Notes: generated by a model not told the origin, from the sequence alone. Counted from the first letter of the stretch, positions 17,502-26,205 are shown. The stretch is 51,474 nucleotides of DNA from Paenibacillus fonticola DSM 21315 (GCF_000381905.1 NZ_KB907263.1:77599-129072); one strand, 5' to 3'. A program made the numbers and translations.

Positions 17502-17610
17502 AACGACTGAACATTGAACATTGAACATTGTTGATTAATGTATTGATGCGTCGATCTCTGTTGGATTGATCTTTATTGTTTGATCTTTTTTTGATTGATA
17601 GTTGAGCAGT
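17502..17610. repeat. Low-complexity spacer with 7-bp triplicate
   Basis: The sequence tgaacat occurs three times in a row at 17508-17528. The rest is T-rich with many ttgat words. It separates the converging ABC-F and phosphodiester glycosidase genes. No clear stem-loop terminator is present, although the T-runs may stop minus-strand or plus-strand transcripts weakly. Confidence 0.7.
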
Positions 17611-18417
17611 TTAACTTGATGGCTGAGCAATGACGATCATTTGCTGCAAACTCCGGGAATCTCCTTTTAGCGTAACCTCTGCAGCATTCATTTGTGAGGA
17701 GCCGTCGCCATCGAGGAATATTCCCTCTTTATAAGCTCCGGGAGCAATGAGCTGCTGGATGGCTTCTCTAAATTGGGTGGCCGTACAGCGTGTGGTCGTC
17801 ACAATAAGCCATATATGACCATACTCGTCATAGACTAGGCCGGATCGCAAACGCTGCTCATCAGGGAAGGGAAGATGCTCCTGTTCGGCCACGCTGTACC
17901 AGGTCGTCTCGTTATTGAGATTCATGCTGACTCCCCCCTGCGCCCAGTAGCTTTTGCGATCCATTACATTAATCTCTGATGCCGAGGAGACGACCTGAAC
18001 AGAGAAGCTGCCGGCCGTACCATCCCAAACGAGTGTGCCCCGGGGGTATTTTACGTTAAACCAGCCAGATCCATATTCTCCCTGTTGACCTTTAACAGGG
18101 AGATCGTCTTTTACGGCTACGGATAAAATATCGCTTCCGTAGAAGAAACCGCCATTCATTCCATATACCGGAGAATCAGCCAATGCTTTGTCCGTTTGTC
18201 TCAGCTCGATGGAATCCGGCTGGGTGGCAAGCGCATAGAGCTGCACCCCATTGACAGCTTTGCCGGTCTGAAAAGTATATGGACGCGGGAGCATCTCATC
18301 TTCTGCCCGGGTCAGCATAAATACTATACTAAGCATAAGAGCCCCAGCAGCGGCCAACGCCACGCTCCAGCGGCTCAGGCTGCGCTTGTCCCATTGCTTG
18401 CGGTTAGCCTGCAACAT
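17611..18417 (-). CDS. Phosphodiester glycosidase family protein (NAGPA domain), membrane anchored
   Basis: This 268-aa protein is read from ATG 18417. An in-frame start at 18477 is rejected because it lies deep in the preceding gene. Residues 18-37 form one membrane anchor, followed by an extracytoplasmic PF09992 domain with YGMNGGFFYG near 85-94, GGVSMNLN, and the C-terminal FLDGDGSSQMN. The domain hydrolyses GlcNAc-phosphodiesters in eukaryotes and acts in the bacterial envelope. The start overlaps the M42 peptidase stop by 14 bp, so it is probably translated by reinitiation in one operon with it. Confidence 0.87.
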   Translation of the reverse strand: MLQANRKQWDKRSLSRWSVALAAAGALMLSIVFMLTRAEDEMLPRPYTFQTGKAVNGVQLYALATQPDSIELRQTDKALADSPVYGMNGGFFYGSDILSVAVKDDLPVKGQQGEYGSGWFNVKYPRGTLVWDGTAGSFSVQVVSSASEINVMDRKSYWAQGGVSMNLNNETTWYSVAEQEHLPFPDEQRLRSGLVYDEYGHIWLIVTTTRCTATQFREAIQQLIAPGAYKEGIFLDGDGSSQMNAAEVTLKGDSRSLQQMIVIAQPSS

Positions 18418-19441
18418 AGGCTGCCAGCAGCTTTGCCGTGTTAAATATCGCTTGTTTATGCGTACGTTCCATGGCATGTGAAGCGTGTACCCCGGGGCCG
18501 AGCAGAGCGGCGCGAATATTGTTGCCGCCCCTTAAAGCGGCGGAAGCATCCGAACCATAGTGGGGATAAATATCGATCGAATGAGGAATATTCAGCCTCT
18601 GGGCAAGCTGAATCAGCTTCCCGGTCATATCGTAATCATACGGCCCCGTGGAATCTTTGGCACAGATCGAGACATCCGTCTCCTTACAGTTTAAATCATC
18701 GCCGATCGCCCCCATGTCGACCGCAATCATTTCGTGGATTCCGCCAGGGATTGACGACGCTCCGTGCCCAACCTCCTCGTAGTTGGAAATGAGCAGCACA
18801 ACATCATGAGCCGGCTGCCATCCTTCGCGGCAGCTGGATTCCAGCAGTCCGAACAAAGCGGCAACGCTCGCTTTGTCGTCAAGATGACGGGACTTGACAT
18901 AGCCGCTTGGCGTAATGACTGGACGGGCATCGAAGGAAATATAGTCACCGGCCATGATGCCCAGCTTCAGTACGTCTTCCTTGGTGCTTACGAGCTCATC
19001 GATGCGGATCTCCATATGGCTTTCTTCACGTGTGAAATCACGGGCATCGCTATAGACATGGACGGAAGGCCGGGTCGTCAAAATCGTACCCGTGTAGACT
19101 TTGCTGCTCCGTGTATGGATCATGCAATATTCGTTCTCGATGCTCTGCATCATAAAGCCGCCTATCGATGTAATGGCCAGTGTTCCCCGTTCGGTGACGG
19201 AACGCACCATGGCGCCAAGTGTATCAACATGAGCGCTAAGCGCGATGCGGCGGGAGGAGTCCTTACCTTTCAAGGTTATGAGGGCTCCTCCCTTTTCGTT
19301 TTGCGTAAACGGAAGGCCAAGGGCTGAAGCCTCGGTAGCGATCAATTTCATGATGCGTTGCGTGAAGCCGCTCGGACTAGGTGTATTTAGCAGCTTAGTC
19401 AACAGATCGAGTATGTAGGTTTCATTCGGTTGAATATTCAT
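18404..19441 (-). CDS. M42 family metallo-aminopeptidase
   Basis: This 345-aa protein belongs to the FrvX/YsdC/PepA-like dodecameric (TET) aminopeptidase family, which trims peptides in the cytosol. Two-metal ligands and catalytic residues are visible: ALSAHVDTLG, KSRHLDDKAS, SNYEEVGHG with the EE pair, AVDMGA, and a final His in GVHASHAMER. The ATG has aggaggaac upstream. The phosphodiester glycosidase overlaps its 3' end. It is preceded on the same strand by the LapA-like gene 51 bp upstream, so a three-gene transcript is possible. Confidence 0.95.
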   Translation of the reverse strand: MNIQPNETYILDLLTKLLNTPSPSGFTQRIMKLIATEASALGLPFTQNEKGGALITLKGKDSSRRIALSAHVDTLGAMVRSVTERGTLAITSIGGFMMQSIENEYCMIHTRSSKVYTGTILTTRPSVHVYSDARDFTREESHMEIRIDELVSTKEDVLKLGIMAGDYISFDARPVITPSGYVKSRHLDDKASVAALFGLLESSCREGWQPAHDVVLLISNYEEVGHGASSIPGGIHEMIAVDMGAIGDDLNCKETDVSICAKDSTGPYDYDMTGKLIQLAQRLNIPHSIDIYPHYGSDASAALRGGNNIRAALLGPGVHASHAMERTHKQAIFNTAKLLAAYVAG

Positions 19442-19492
19442 GCTCGTTCCTCCTAAAATGGAAAGATGCTGTATTTACTATAATCGCGGTAA

Positions 19493-19825
19493 CTATATGT
19501 CTTTCGCAGCAGACGGCTGTTCCGTCTCTGCTTTCCCGCTTTCCGGAAATTCATACCCGGTAGCGTCCTGAATTTGCGCCAGCTTTGCGCTCAGGAGCTT
19601 TACTTCTTTCTGCAGCCGATATCCGCGGTATATGCCGAAGGAGCCGACGATAATACCGCCCAGCAGAGTGGAGCCGAGAATAAGCAAAATTAGCGGGATT
19701 TTCACGGAATTAAACAACAGGTTAACTTGGACTGGCTCCACGTTGATCACGGCAAAGAGGGCGGTAATAAGGGCAAATACGAGAGCCAGAATAAGGGACC
19801 ACTGGAGTTTCATTGGTTCAAACAC
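19493..19825 (-). CDS. LapA family protein (DUF1049), two TM helices
   Basis: This protein of up to 110 aa has two membrane helices (about 10-29 and 43-64), then a coiled-coil-like segment (YRLQKEVKLLSAKLAQIQ) and an acidic tail. The layout matches LapA/DUF1049, small envelope proteins linked to LPS assembly in E. coli but of unknown role in Gram-positives. The start is ambiguous. GTG 19825 lies 2 nt from gaaagg and ATG 19813 lies 14 nt from it. Confidence 0.85.
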   Translation of the reverse strand: MFEPMKLQWSLILALVFALITALFAVINVEPVQVNLLFNSVKIPLILLILGSTLLGGIIVGSFGIYRGYRLQKEVKLLSAKLAQIQDATGYEFPESGKAETEQPSAAKDI

Positions 19826-19836
19826 ATCCTTTCTAT

Positions 19837-19866
19837 TAACAGTGTAAAATCTAACAGTGTAAAATC
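19837..19866. repeat. 15-bp direct tandem duplication
   Basis: The sequence taacagtgtaaaatc occurs twice back to back at 19837-19851 and 19852-19866. The second copy runs into the terminator stem of pepF. It probably arose by slippage. Confidence 0.9.
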
Positions 19867-19889
19867 CCTTGCCCGTGTGGGCAAGGGAT
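19858..19889 (-). terminator. Terminator of the oligoendopeptidase F gene
   Basis: A perfect 11-bp stem, atcccttgccc / gggcaagggat, encloses the loop gtgt at 19864-19889. Read on the minus strand it is followed by tttacac. It lies 24 bp past the pepF stop. Confidence 0.88.
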
Positions 19890-19912
19890 CAAATCACCAA
19901 AAGTTTTACACG

Positions 19913-21823
19913 CTATTTCGTTAATTGTTCCATTTGCTCGATGAGTTCCTCAAACACGCTCATCGCTTTACGAATCGGCTCAGGCGAAGACATATCGACA
20001 CCGGCCTTCTTCAAAATATTAATGGAGTAGTCGCTGCCGCCGCTTCTTAGGAAGCCGAGATAACGGTCGACTGCAGGCTGCCCCTCATCAAGAATTTGTT
20101 TGGAGAAGCTTGTCGCTGCGGAAAATCCGGTTGCGTATTTATATACGTAAAAGCTCGTATAAAAATGAGGGATCCGCGCCCATTCCATCTCGATATCCTG
20201 ATCGACGGTCATCTCCTTGCCGTGATATTTCACGTTAAGGTCGTAGTATATTTGGGACAGCTCCTGTGGAGTCAAAGAATTGCCTGCTTCCGCGTGCTCG
20301 TGCACAATTTTTTCAAATTCCGCAAACATCGTTTGCCGGAAGACGGTCGTCCGGAACTGATCGGCGTAGTAGGTGAGCAGGTACAGCTTTTGCTTTGGAT
20401 CCGCCGATTTTTTCAGCAAATAATCCATGAGCAGTGCTTCGTTTGTCGTCGAAGCGACTTCAGCAAGGAAAATCGTATACTGGGCATCCCGGTATTTCAA
20501 ATGTTCGTCTGAGAAATAGGAGTGCAGCGCATGCCCCATTTCGTGCGCCAGCGTGAACATGCTGTTCAGGTTATCCTTGTGGTTCAGCAGCACATAAGGA
20601 TGCGTGCCATAGGCTCCCCAGCTGTATGCTCCCGTACGCTTGCCCTCATTCTCATAAACGTCAATCCAGCGGTTATTCAAGCCCTCCTGAAGCACTTTGA
20701 GATAATTGTCTCCAAGCGGCTTCAGTCCCTCCATTAGCATTTCTTTCGCTTCATCATAGGAAATATCCCATTTGTATTCCTCAACTAGCGGAGCGAACAG
20801 GTCGTACATATGAAGCTCATCTACACCGAGCAGCTTTTTCCGGAGCTTCAAATAGCGCTGTAGCAGCGGGAGGCTCTCATGAATCGTATCGATGAGATTC
20901 GTATACACTTCCTTAGGGATGTTATCGCCATAAAGCGACATTTCAAGCACGGAAGGGTATTTACGAACACGGGAGTAGAACATGTTCTTGTTAATGTTGG
21001 CGCTGAGCGTTGCGGCGATCGTATTTTTCTGCTTGCTGTAGGTTTCATAGACGGCCTTGAACGCCCGCTCCCGTACCTCCCGGTTTGGGTTTTCCAGAAA
21101 TTGAATATAGCTGCCGTGGGTCAATTCCACTTCCTTGCCATGCTCGTCTTTGATTTTAGGAAATTTCATGTCAGCATTGTTGATCATTCCGAAAATTTGC
21201 TGCGGGGCCTGCGACAAGTTGCCGACTTGGGCGAGCAGAGCTTCTTCAGTCTTGCTGAGCACGTGCGCCTTCTCGCGCTTAATTTCCTGTAAAGTAAACT
21301 TGTAATCGGCAAGTTCAGGGTTGTTGATGTAGCTGTCAAGCTCCTGCTCCGGAAGAGCCAAAATTTCCGGGGTGATGAACGAGAGCGCCTCGCTAACCTC
21401 GACGCTTAGCTTCTTTGCCTTTTGTACGAGAGCCTGGTATGTAGGGTTGGTTGTGTCCTGGTCATGGCTCAGATGGGCGTACACGTACAGGCGTTCAATG
21501 CGCAAAGACAGATCGTCTTCCAAAGCGAATACCGCTTTGACGTTCTCGGGCGTGTTCAGCTTGCCTTCAAAATTCGCCGCTTTATTCTTAAGCTTTTTCA
21601 GCTCTTCATAAGTTGTGTCCCATTCCTGCTGATTCGAAAATAAGTCTTCCAACTGCCAGCTGTTCTCTGATAGCACTTCGGAACGTTTAGGTATTGTAGT
21701 CATAGGTATCCTCCTTTGAGTTGAATGAGCTGGTGAACGAATGTCACTGGCGGCTTCAGTGGGCAAAGCCGTAATAAGCAGGGTAGAGGACAGCAGGAGA
21801 GGGATTAGGGAAATACTTTTCAT
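19913..21823 (-). CDS. pepF: Oligoendopeptidase F, with alternative signal-peptide start
   Basis: This M3-family zinc peptidase cleaves short peptides of roughly 7-17 residues. The zinc motif HEMGH is at 427-431 of the long form, with the third ligand region FLAEVASTTNE after it. Two in-frame starts each have an excellent Shine-Dalgarno. ATG 21823 sits 9 nt after gggagg and yields 636 aa with a signal peptide (hydrophobic residues about 4-20, cleavage likely near PTEA-A). ATG 21703 sits 6 nt after aaaggagg and yields 596 aa starting MTTIPKRSEV, the usual cytosolic N-terminus. Family members are normally cytosolic, so the extension is unusual. A terminator follows. Confidence 0.95.
   Translation of the reverse strand: MKSISLIPLLLSSTLLITALPTEAASDIRSPAHSTQRRIPMTTIPKRSEVLSENSWQLEDLFSNQQEWDTTYEELKKLKNKAANFEGKLNTPENVKAVFALEDDLSLRIERLYVYAHLSHDQDTTNPTYQALVQKAKKLSVEVSEALSFITPEILALPEQELDSYINNPELADYKFTLQEIKREKAHVLSKTEEALLAQVGNLSQAPQQIFGMINNADMKFPKIKDEHGKEVELTHGSYIQFLENPNREVRERAFKAVYETYSKQKNTIAATLSANINKNMFYSRVRKYPSVLEMSLYGDNIPKEVYTNLIDTIHESLPLLQRYLKLRKKLLGVDELHMYDLFAPLVEEYKWDISYDEAKEMLMEGLKPLGDNYLKVLQEGLNNRWIDVYENEGKRTGAYSWGAYGTHPYVLLNHKDNLNSMFTLAHEMGHALHSYFSDEHLKYRDAQYTIFLAEVASTTNEALLMDYLLKKSADPKQKLYLLTYYADQFRTTVFRQTMFAEFEKIVHEHAEAGNSLTPQELSQIYYDLNVKYHGKEMTVDQDIEMEWARIPHFYTSFYVYKYATGFSAATSFSKQILDEGQPAVDRYLGFLRSGGSDYSINILKKAGVDMSSPEPIRKAMSVFEELIEQMEQLTK
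21704..21717 (-). promoter_or_regulatory. Internal Shine-Dalgarno for the cytosolic form of PepF
   Basis: On the minus strand aaaggagg (21710-21717) precedes the in-frame ATG at 21703 by 6 nt. It lies inside the reading frame that starts at 21823, where it encodes part of TQRRIP. Confidence 0.85.
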
Positions 21824-21952
21824 ACAATGGAACCTCCCTTACGATGAATCGGGGCATTGTATTAGTATTACCTTTATCCCAAATAATATTGCTTCCGCTA
21901 CTGTCTTCGCCGTGCTTCCGCCATTACCGTCGCCGTATCGTTGCTATGCTGT

Positions 21953-22123
21953 TTATGCCAGGAAACTGTAAATGACGAGAATGAACGCAAAGGCAATCAT
22001 TAGACTAGCGAAGATAGCCAGCCAGCGCCTGATTTTCGGGGGAACTTGATTTTTGGTCAAAATGAGCACGATCCCCAGAGCGAATGCAGAGATAATAAAA
22101 ATAATCAGGTTTGAACTTTCCAT
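21953..22123 (-). CDS. 56-aa membrane protein, two TM helices, unknown
   Basis: An open frame of 57 codons starts ATGGAAAGTTCA at 22123 and ends TAA at 21953. The product begins MESSNLIIFIISAFALG, continues with a short basic loop (TKNQVPPKIRRW) and a second hydrophobic stretch, and ends IYSFLA. This two-helix hairpin layout with a positively charged loop looks like a genuine small membrane protein. aaggag lies 13 nt upstream, a long spacing shared by at least two other genes here (5413 and 26029). No family was recognised. It sits between pepF and another small gene on the same strand. Confidence 0.65.
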   Translation of the reverse strand: MESSNLIIFIISAFALGIVLILTKNQVPPKIRRWLAIFASLMIAFAFILVIYSFLA

Positions 22124-22161
22124 GGTTATGATAGTTCTCCTTCACAGTTAATAAACTAGGA

Positions 22162-22395
22162 CTACACTTGCTTGAATGCGTTCATGATGTCATTCCATTC
22201 ATCTTCTCTGCCTGCGAACTCCTCCTTGGGAAAGCGCTGCTCGGCCCAGCTCATCAGTGCGGGCCGGCTAAGAAAAACGTGGGAATCCTCGCCCCATTGG
22301 TCAGAAATTTCCCGCAGGACGAGCGATTTGCCCTGAACTTCTACAAACATCATATTCCATTTGTCTTTTTTGTATATTTCGTGTTTTTTGATCAT
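22162..22395 (-). CDS. Hypothetical protein, 77 aa
   Basis: The start ATG lies about 10 nt after cggag. The product is soluble and mixed charge, with several aromatic residues (KDKWNMMFVEVQGKS, SRPALMSWAEQRFP, EDEWNDIMNAFK). It looks like a small alpha/beta protein. No family was recognised. The 56-aa membrane gene lies 38 bp downstream on the same strand, so they may be cotranscribed. Confidence 0.65.
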   Translation of the reverse strand: MIKKHEIYKKDKWNMMFVEVQGKSLVLREISDQWGEDSHVFLSRPALMSWAEQRFPKEEFAGREDEWNDIMNAFKQV

Positions 22396-22534
22396 CTTAA
22401 ACGTTCTCCGTTCTTGCCTTAATGTTGGATATATTTTTTATGTAAAATGATAACTCACGCCCCGCCTGAAAGCAAATGAAAAACGGCGCAAGCCGCTCCT
22501 TTTAAATTGATTGGCGCGCAGGGCAAATGATACG

Positions 22535-22563
22535 TTGCATTGTATCAAACCATGGAGTATAAT
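22535..22563 (+). promoter_or_regulatory. Sigma-A promoter of the cold-shock gene
   Basis: A -35 TTGCAT and a -10 TATAAT are separated by exactly 17 bp. Transcription would start near 22570, leaving a leader of only about 40 nt. That is shorter than the long thermosensing leader of E. coli cspA. Confidence 0.75.
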
Positions 22564-22609
22564 ATGGATATTCGTCAATGATGGCGATTATTTTTAGGAG
22601 GTTGTTCAT

Positions 22610-22807
22610 TTGAAAGGTACAGTTAAATGGTTTAACGCAGAAAAAGGCTATGGCTTCATCCAAGTTGAAGGCGGCGAAGACGTATTCGTGCATTTCTCCG
22701 CGATTCAAGGCGACGGATTCAAAACACTAGAAGAAGGCCAAGCCGTTGAGTTCGAAATCACTGACGGTAACCGTGGTCCTCAAGCCGCTAACGTAATCAA
22801 ATTATAA
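22610..22807 (+). CDS. Cold-shock protein, CspA/CspB family
   Basis: This 65-aa single OB-fold nucleic-acid chaperone starts at TTG, 8 nt after aggagg. RNP1 (KGYGFIQV) and RNP2 (VFVHFSAI) are intact, and the chain ends [10 protein letters not shown] like B. subtilis CspB/CspC/CspD. It binds single-stranded RNA and DNA and prevents secondary structure in mRNA. It has its own promoter and a terminator about 65 bp after the stop. Confidence 0.97.
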   Translation: MKGTVKWFNAEKGYGFIQVEGGEDVFVHFSAIQGDGFKTLEEGQAVEFEITDGNRGPQAANVIKL

Positions 22808-22870
22808 GATATTTTCCGTATTAGCGGATCACTTATAAAGTTTGGTTTCAAGAAGGCTTAAATATGAAAG

Positions 22871-22899
22871 ACACAGCTCATTATGGGCTGTGTTTTTTT
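22871..22899 (+). terminator. Terminator after the cold-shock gene
   Basis: The stem acacagc / gctgtgt, with a loop of about 9 nt, is followed by seven T residues. Confidence 0.9.
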
Positions 22900-23068
22900 G
22901 TTGTCCACAGAGCATAGGAGGAGGAAGTGTTCGCCTCATATGCGTCTTTGACGAGTTTAAGCAGCGAATGATAAAATAACTGAAATAGCATAGACCGTAC
23001 GAAGAGGGGCTTTGAATAAGGAAGAGATTCAAGTTATCCAAATCCAAACGATGGAGAGGGGAAGGGAT

Positions 23069-23965
23069 ATGAGTGATCTTGTAAAAGGCCAAGAAACGTT
23101 GGAACGGGCTAGGAGCTTTATGTATAATAGCGCTCGTTTGCTGGATCGGATGCGATTTGCGTATCATTTTGAGAATGGTTCCAGGGAGGACGTAATTCGG
23201 GCTCTGAAGCCATATCAGAATAAGGACGGCGGATTTGGACAAGCCCTTGAGCCGGATATGCGTTGTCCTGAAAGCCAGCCCGTCACTACAGAAATGGCGA
23301 TTTCGCTTCTTAAGGAGGTTGGCGGTTTGGACTCGGAGCTAGTTACGGCACTGCTAGCCTATTTAGAAAAACTGACGCTTCCCGGCGGAGGTTTTCCACG
23401 TGCGACGACAGCCGTCAATCATTATGGGCATGCCCCCTGGTGGAAAACCGAAGCAGACGACATACCTGCCTTGAACCCCACCGGTAAGATTATCGGCATG
23501 CTGTTAGACAGTCCGCTTCGGCAGCAATTATGTGATCAGGAGTGGTTCCAATCTCACCTGGCTTTTCTGTGGCAGACGCTGGAGGGGAGCCGTCCTGGCG
23601 ATTATCATGATGGAGAGCAGTGGTTGCTGTTTTTAGCTAATGCCCCGGACTCCGAGCGAGCAGCCGGCCTCTATCCTGTGCTCGATGAATGGCTTAGCTC
23701 TCCGGGCGTAATAGAGAGGGATCCACTTGCTGGCGGGTATGTACAGAAGGTGCTCGATTATGCTCCCTCGCCTGAAAGTTATGCCTATCGCTTTGTTACG
23801 AAAGATGAGGTGGAGCTGCATTTGGACGAGCTCCAGAAACAGCAACAAGCCGATGGCGGGTGGCCGATTGCTTGGCCGGCTGTAAGTGCAGCCTCGGAGC
23901 AGGAATGGCGGGGGTACGTCACGGTTAACCACCTATTGACGCTCCGCGCGTATGGACGACTGTAG
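23069..23965 (+). CDS. Prenyltransferase/terpene-cyclase-like alpha-alpha barrel protein, unknown function
   Basis: ATG 23069 (298 aa) is preferred because agggg/aaggg lies just upstream; an in-frame TTG at 23012 would add 19 residues. The protein shows repeats typical of the squalene-hopene cyclase/prenyltransferase toroid: KPYQNKDGGFGQALEPD near 47-63 and QKQQQADGGWPIAW near 257-270, resembling QW motifs. EADD at 128-131 sits where a class II cyclase DxDD could be, but with Glu first. At under half the length of squalene-hopene cyclases it is at most a one-barrel relative. A tetraprenyl-beta-curcumene synthase gene is 2.6 kb downstream, but no functional link is shown. Confidence 0.7.
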   Translation: MSDLVKGQETLERARSFMYNSARLLDRMRFAYHFENGSREDVIRALKPYQNKDGGFGQALEPDMRCPESQPVTTEMAISLLKEVGGLDSELVTALLAYLEKLTLPGGGFPRATTAVNHYGHAPWWKTEADDIPALNPTGKIIGMLLDSPLRQQLCDQEWFQSHLAFLWQTLEGSRPGDYHDGEQWLLFLANAPDSERAAGLYPVLDEWLSSPGVIERDPLAGGYVQKVLDYAPSPESYAYRFVTKDEVELHLDELQKQQQADGGWPIAWPAVSAASEQEWRGYVTVNHLLTLRAYGRL

Positions 23966-23994
23966 GGAGAATGCGCAAAATAGATGAAGAACCT

Positions 23995-24044
23995 AAAATA
24001 ACGGACTGTATAGGGAACGTGTCCCTGTTCGGTCCGTTATTTTT
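23995..24044. terminator. Bidirectional terminator
   Basis: The arms aaaataacggac (23995-24006) and gtccgttatttt (24032-24043) form the outer stem, and an inner aggga / tccct stem fills the loop. A/T tracts flank both sides. It serves the converging barrel-protein and nitroreductase genes. Confidence 0.9.
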
Positions 24045-24096
24045 ATAACTTTCATAATGTTTGCCATTAGTTGGAGATTTGCTTCGCTTAGGTTGT

Positions 24097-24744
24097 TTAC
24101 TCCACAATACGGAGAATTTCCGCGACTTCTTTACGGGGTGTAGCTTTCGGCGAAATCGCAGGGTGTCCAAGCGCAATTACCATGTTCACTCCGCGGTCGT
24201 CCGGTATATCGAGATAATCCCGCAGTTTGTCCTCTGCCAGCAGCACCGGACCTGTCATAGGGCAGGTTGCCAATCCCTTGGCGTGGGCGGCGAGCATGAG
24301 GTTTTGCGCAGCAAGGCAGCTGCTCTTCAATCCTTCTTCCGTCCAAACCTCAGGCTCTACGAAAGAAATTGGGTCAAAGATACGTTCTCTGAATTTTGAG
24401 GTGTACGGCGTTGAGAGACAGATGATCAATACAGGAGCCCCTGAGAAGGCGGTAGCATAAGGCCCAAAGGATTTAACGAGCAGTTTGGCTTCCCGGGCCA
24501 GCCCCTCGCCTTCGGCACGCGCGGCAACTTCATGCAGCTTCTCCCAGGTGAAATCTTCAATATGCTTGATCTTCTCTTTATTAACCACCGCAATGAATTC
24601 CCAAGTTTGTGAGTTCGTATCGCTAGGTGCATAACGTGCACAATCGATAATTTCTTCGATATCCGAAATTGCAACAGGCTCTTTCTTAAAATCCCGTATG
24701 CTTCGGCGGGTGATGACGATGTCCCGGAATTGACTAAAATCCAT
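24097..24744 (-). CDS. Nitroreductase family protein
   Basis: This 215-aa FMN-dependent oxidoreductase is of the NfsB/FRase type. The N-terminal FMN-binding motif TRRSIRDFKKEPV (13-25), the ARYAPSDTNSQTWEF segment (36-50) and the C-terminal ALGHPA loop with basic residues are characteristic. Members reduce nitroaromatics, quinones or flavins with NAD(P)H; the physiological substrate is unknown. The MFS transporter gene ends 88 bp upstream on the same strand, so read-through is possible. Confidence 0.92.
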   Translation of the reverse strand: MDFSQFRDIVITRRSIRDFKKEPVAISDIEEIIDCARYAPSDTNSQTWEFIAVVNKEKIKHIEDFTWEKLHEVAARAEGEGLAREAKLLVKSFGPYATAFSGAPVLIICLSTPYTSKFRERIFDPISFVEPEVWTEEGLKSSCLAAQNLMLAAHAKGLATCPMTGPVLLAEDKLRDYLDIPDDRGVNMVIALGHPAISPKATPRKEVAEILRIVE

Positions 24745-24832
24745 AATATCCCACCTTCGTTTCTATTAACACTAGGTACTATAAGCTGCTCTTAATTATA
24801 ACGTATGTCATAGCGTTTGAACAGAAGGCGGA

Positions 24833-26029
24833 TTATTCGTTCATCGTTGTAGTAGTACTGCTCTGCGTCTTAGGTTTGGACCGGTATAAAAAGCGGCTGG
24901 CAAAGCCGATAAAAGCGAGTAAGGACGTACCCATCGCAGCGAAATAAAAATTTTCCCTGCCGAAATGCTCGAATAGCATGCCGCCAAACGCTCCGCTGCA
25001 CAGTCCCGACAAGCTCGACCACATGATGGTGAACAAGGCGAGCCCTGTGGCTTGAAATTGCGCGGGGATGAGCCGGGTTAGCATCCGTATGGCCGTGACA
25101 TAAAATATGCCGAAGGAGACGCCATGCATCAGTTGAATAAGCAGCACTCCAGTGGCAGAATCGGACATACCTACCAGCATGAACCTTAAGGCAAACATCA
25201 GGCTGGCCAGCAGCAGCAGCGGAAGCTCTTTGAAGTTCGAACCGTACCGGGTCAGCAGCAGAAAGACCGGTATTTCCGAGCAGGCCGACAGCAGCATGGC
25301 CCAGCCGATCATTTCTTTCCCAGCTCCAAGGTCATGCAGCGTAATGGATAGGAAAGCGTCGTTCATCCGCATGCCGAGGGCAAGGCAAAATACGCAGCCC
25401 AAAAACCAGAGCAATTCTTTTTGCTTGAGGATCGATAGGATGCCCGAGAAATTGACCCTCGCTACGCTGGCAGCCTGATCTTTAATGAAAAATGTAAAAA
25501 ACAGCGCCGTACCAGCGATAATCATAGATAAACCCATCGTCGTAATAGAAGGGATGGCGGACAGCACATAACCTATTAGCAGGGCAAAAATAGCGAAGCC
25601 GATCGAGCCGAAGATACGGATCGACAAAAAGTTTTTGTTATGGCGATTGGCTGTTGAAATCGCGATCGAATCGGTTAGCGGAAGCACAGGATAAAAGCAG
25701 GAATAGTACAGCGCAATAATAAATATAATGACCGAAAACTGCGTGGCCATCGAAAGGAAGAACGACATCAACATTTGTCCTGCCAGCAGGATAAACAGTA
25801 TTTTCTTTATGGTGCGGTAACGGTCGCTCGCATAGCTCCACATTAGATTGGATATCAATGAGATCATCGGGCCGACGGCGTAGATGTAGCCGATCTCTGT
25901 TCTGGAAAGTCCAAGGTCCGCATAGAAAAGCGGAAAATAGGATGCCACCAGCGCGCTTGTTCCGTAAATCGTAAAAATAAGAGCCCTAAGCCAGGATACT
26001 TCACTGCGGGCCGCCTGAGGTATTTTCAT
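24833..26029 (-). CDS. MFS transporter, MFS_1_like/PPP permease type
   Basis: This 398-aa protein with 12 membrane helices starts at ATG 26029. A longer open frame to 26344 is rejected because a sigma-A promoter lies at 26066-26094 inside it and its extra 105 residues are not membrane-like. The N-terminus LRALIFTIYGTSALVASYFPLFYADLGLSRTE-type pattern, the SYASDRYRTIKK loop and the SIRIFGSIGFAIFALLIGY helix resemble the HcaT/nucleoside-permease branch. GGAG lies 13 nt before the ATG. The substrate is unknown. Confidence 0.87.
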   Translation of the reverse strand: MKIPQAARSEVSWLRALIFTIYGTSALVASYFPLFYADLGLSRTEIGYIYAVGPMISLISNLMWSYASDRYRTIKKILFILLAGQMLMSFFLSMATQFSVIIFIIALYYSCFYPVLPLTDSIAISTANRHNKNFLSIRIFGSIGFAIFALLIGYVLSAIPSITTMGLSMIIAGTALFFTFFIKDQAASVARVNFSGILSILKQKELLWFLGCVFCLALGMRMNDAFLSITLHDLGAGKEMIGWAMLLSACSEIPVFLLLTRYGSNFKELPLLLLASLMFALRFMLVGMSDSATGVLLIQLMHGVSFGIFYVTAIRMLTRLIPAQFQATGLALFTIMWSSLSGLCSGAFGGMLFEHFGRENFYFAAMGTSLLAFIGFASRFLYRSKPKTQSSTTTTMNE

Positions 26030-26065
26030 TGTTCGATCTGGACTCCGTTCGGGAAATTTATGTAC

Positions 26066-26094
26066 ATTATATCTATTTTGACATACAACGACAA
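26066..26094 (-). promoter_or_regulatory. Sigma-A promoter of the MFS gene
   Basis: On the minus strand TTGTCG (-35), a 17-bp spacer and TATAAT (-10) place the start near 26059, 30 nt before the ATG at 26029. Confidence 0.7.
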
Positions 26095-26205
26095 TAATAG
26101 ATCGTATGGGATAACTCGGATTTAATAAGATTTTTAACATTTTAAATTTCCGGTATAATACTATATAACAATATACTTTAATATACTTTCGATAGGAGGA
26201 GCAGC

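Noticed and set aside
18764..19327. 187-codon open frame antisense to the M42 peptidase
   Set aside because: The M42 metal ligands define the real gene on the minus strand.
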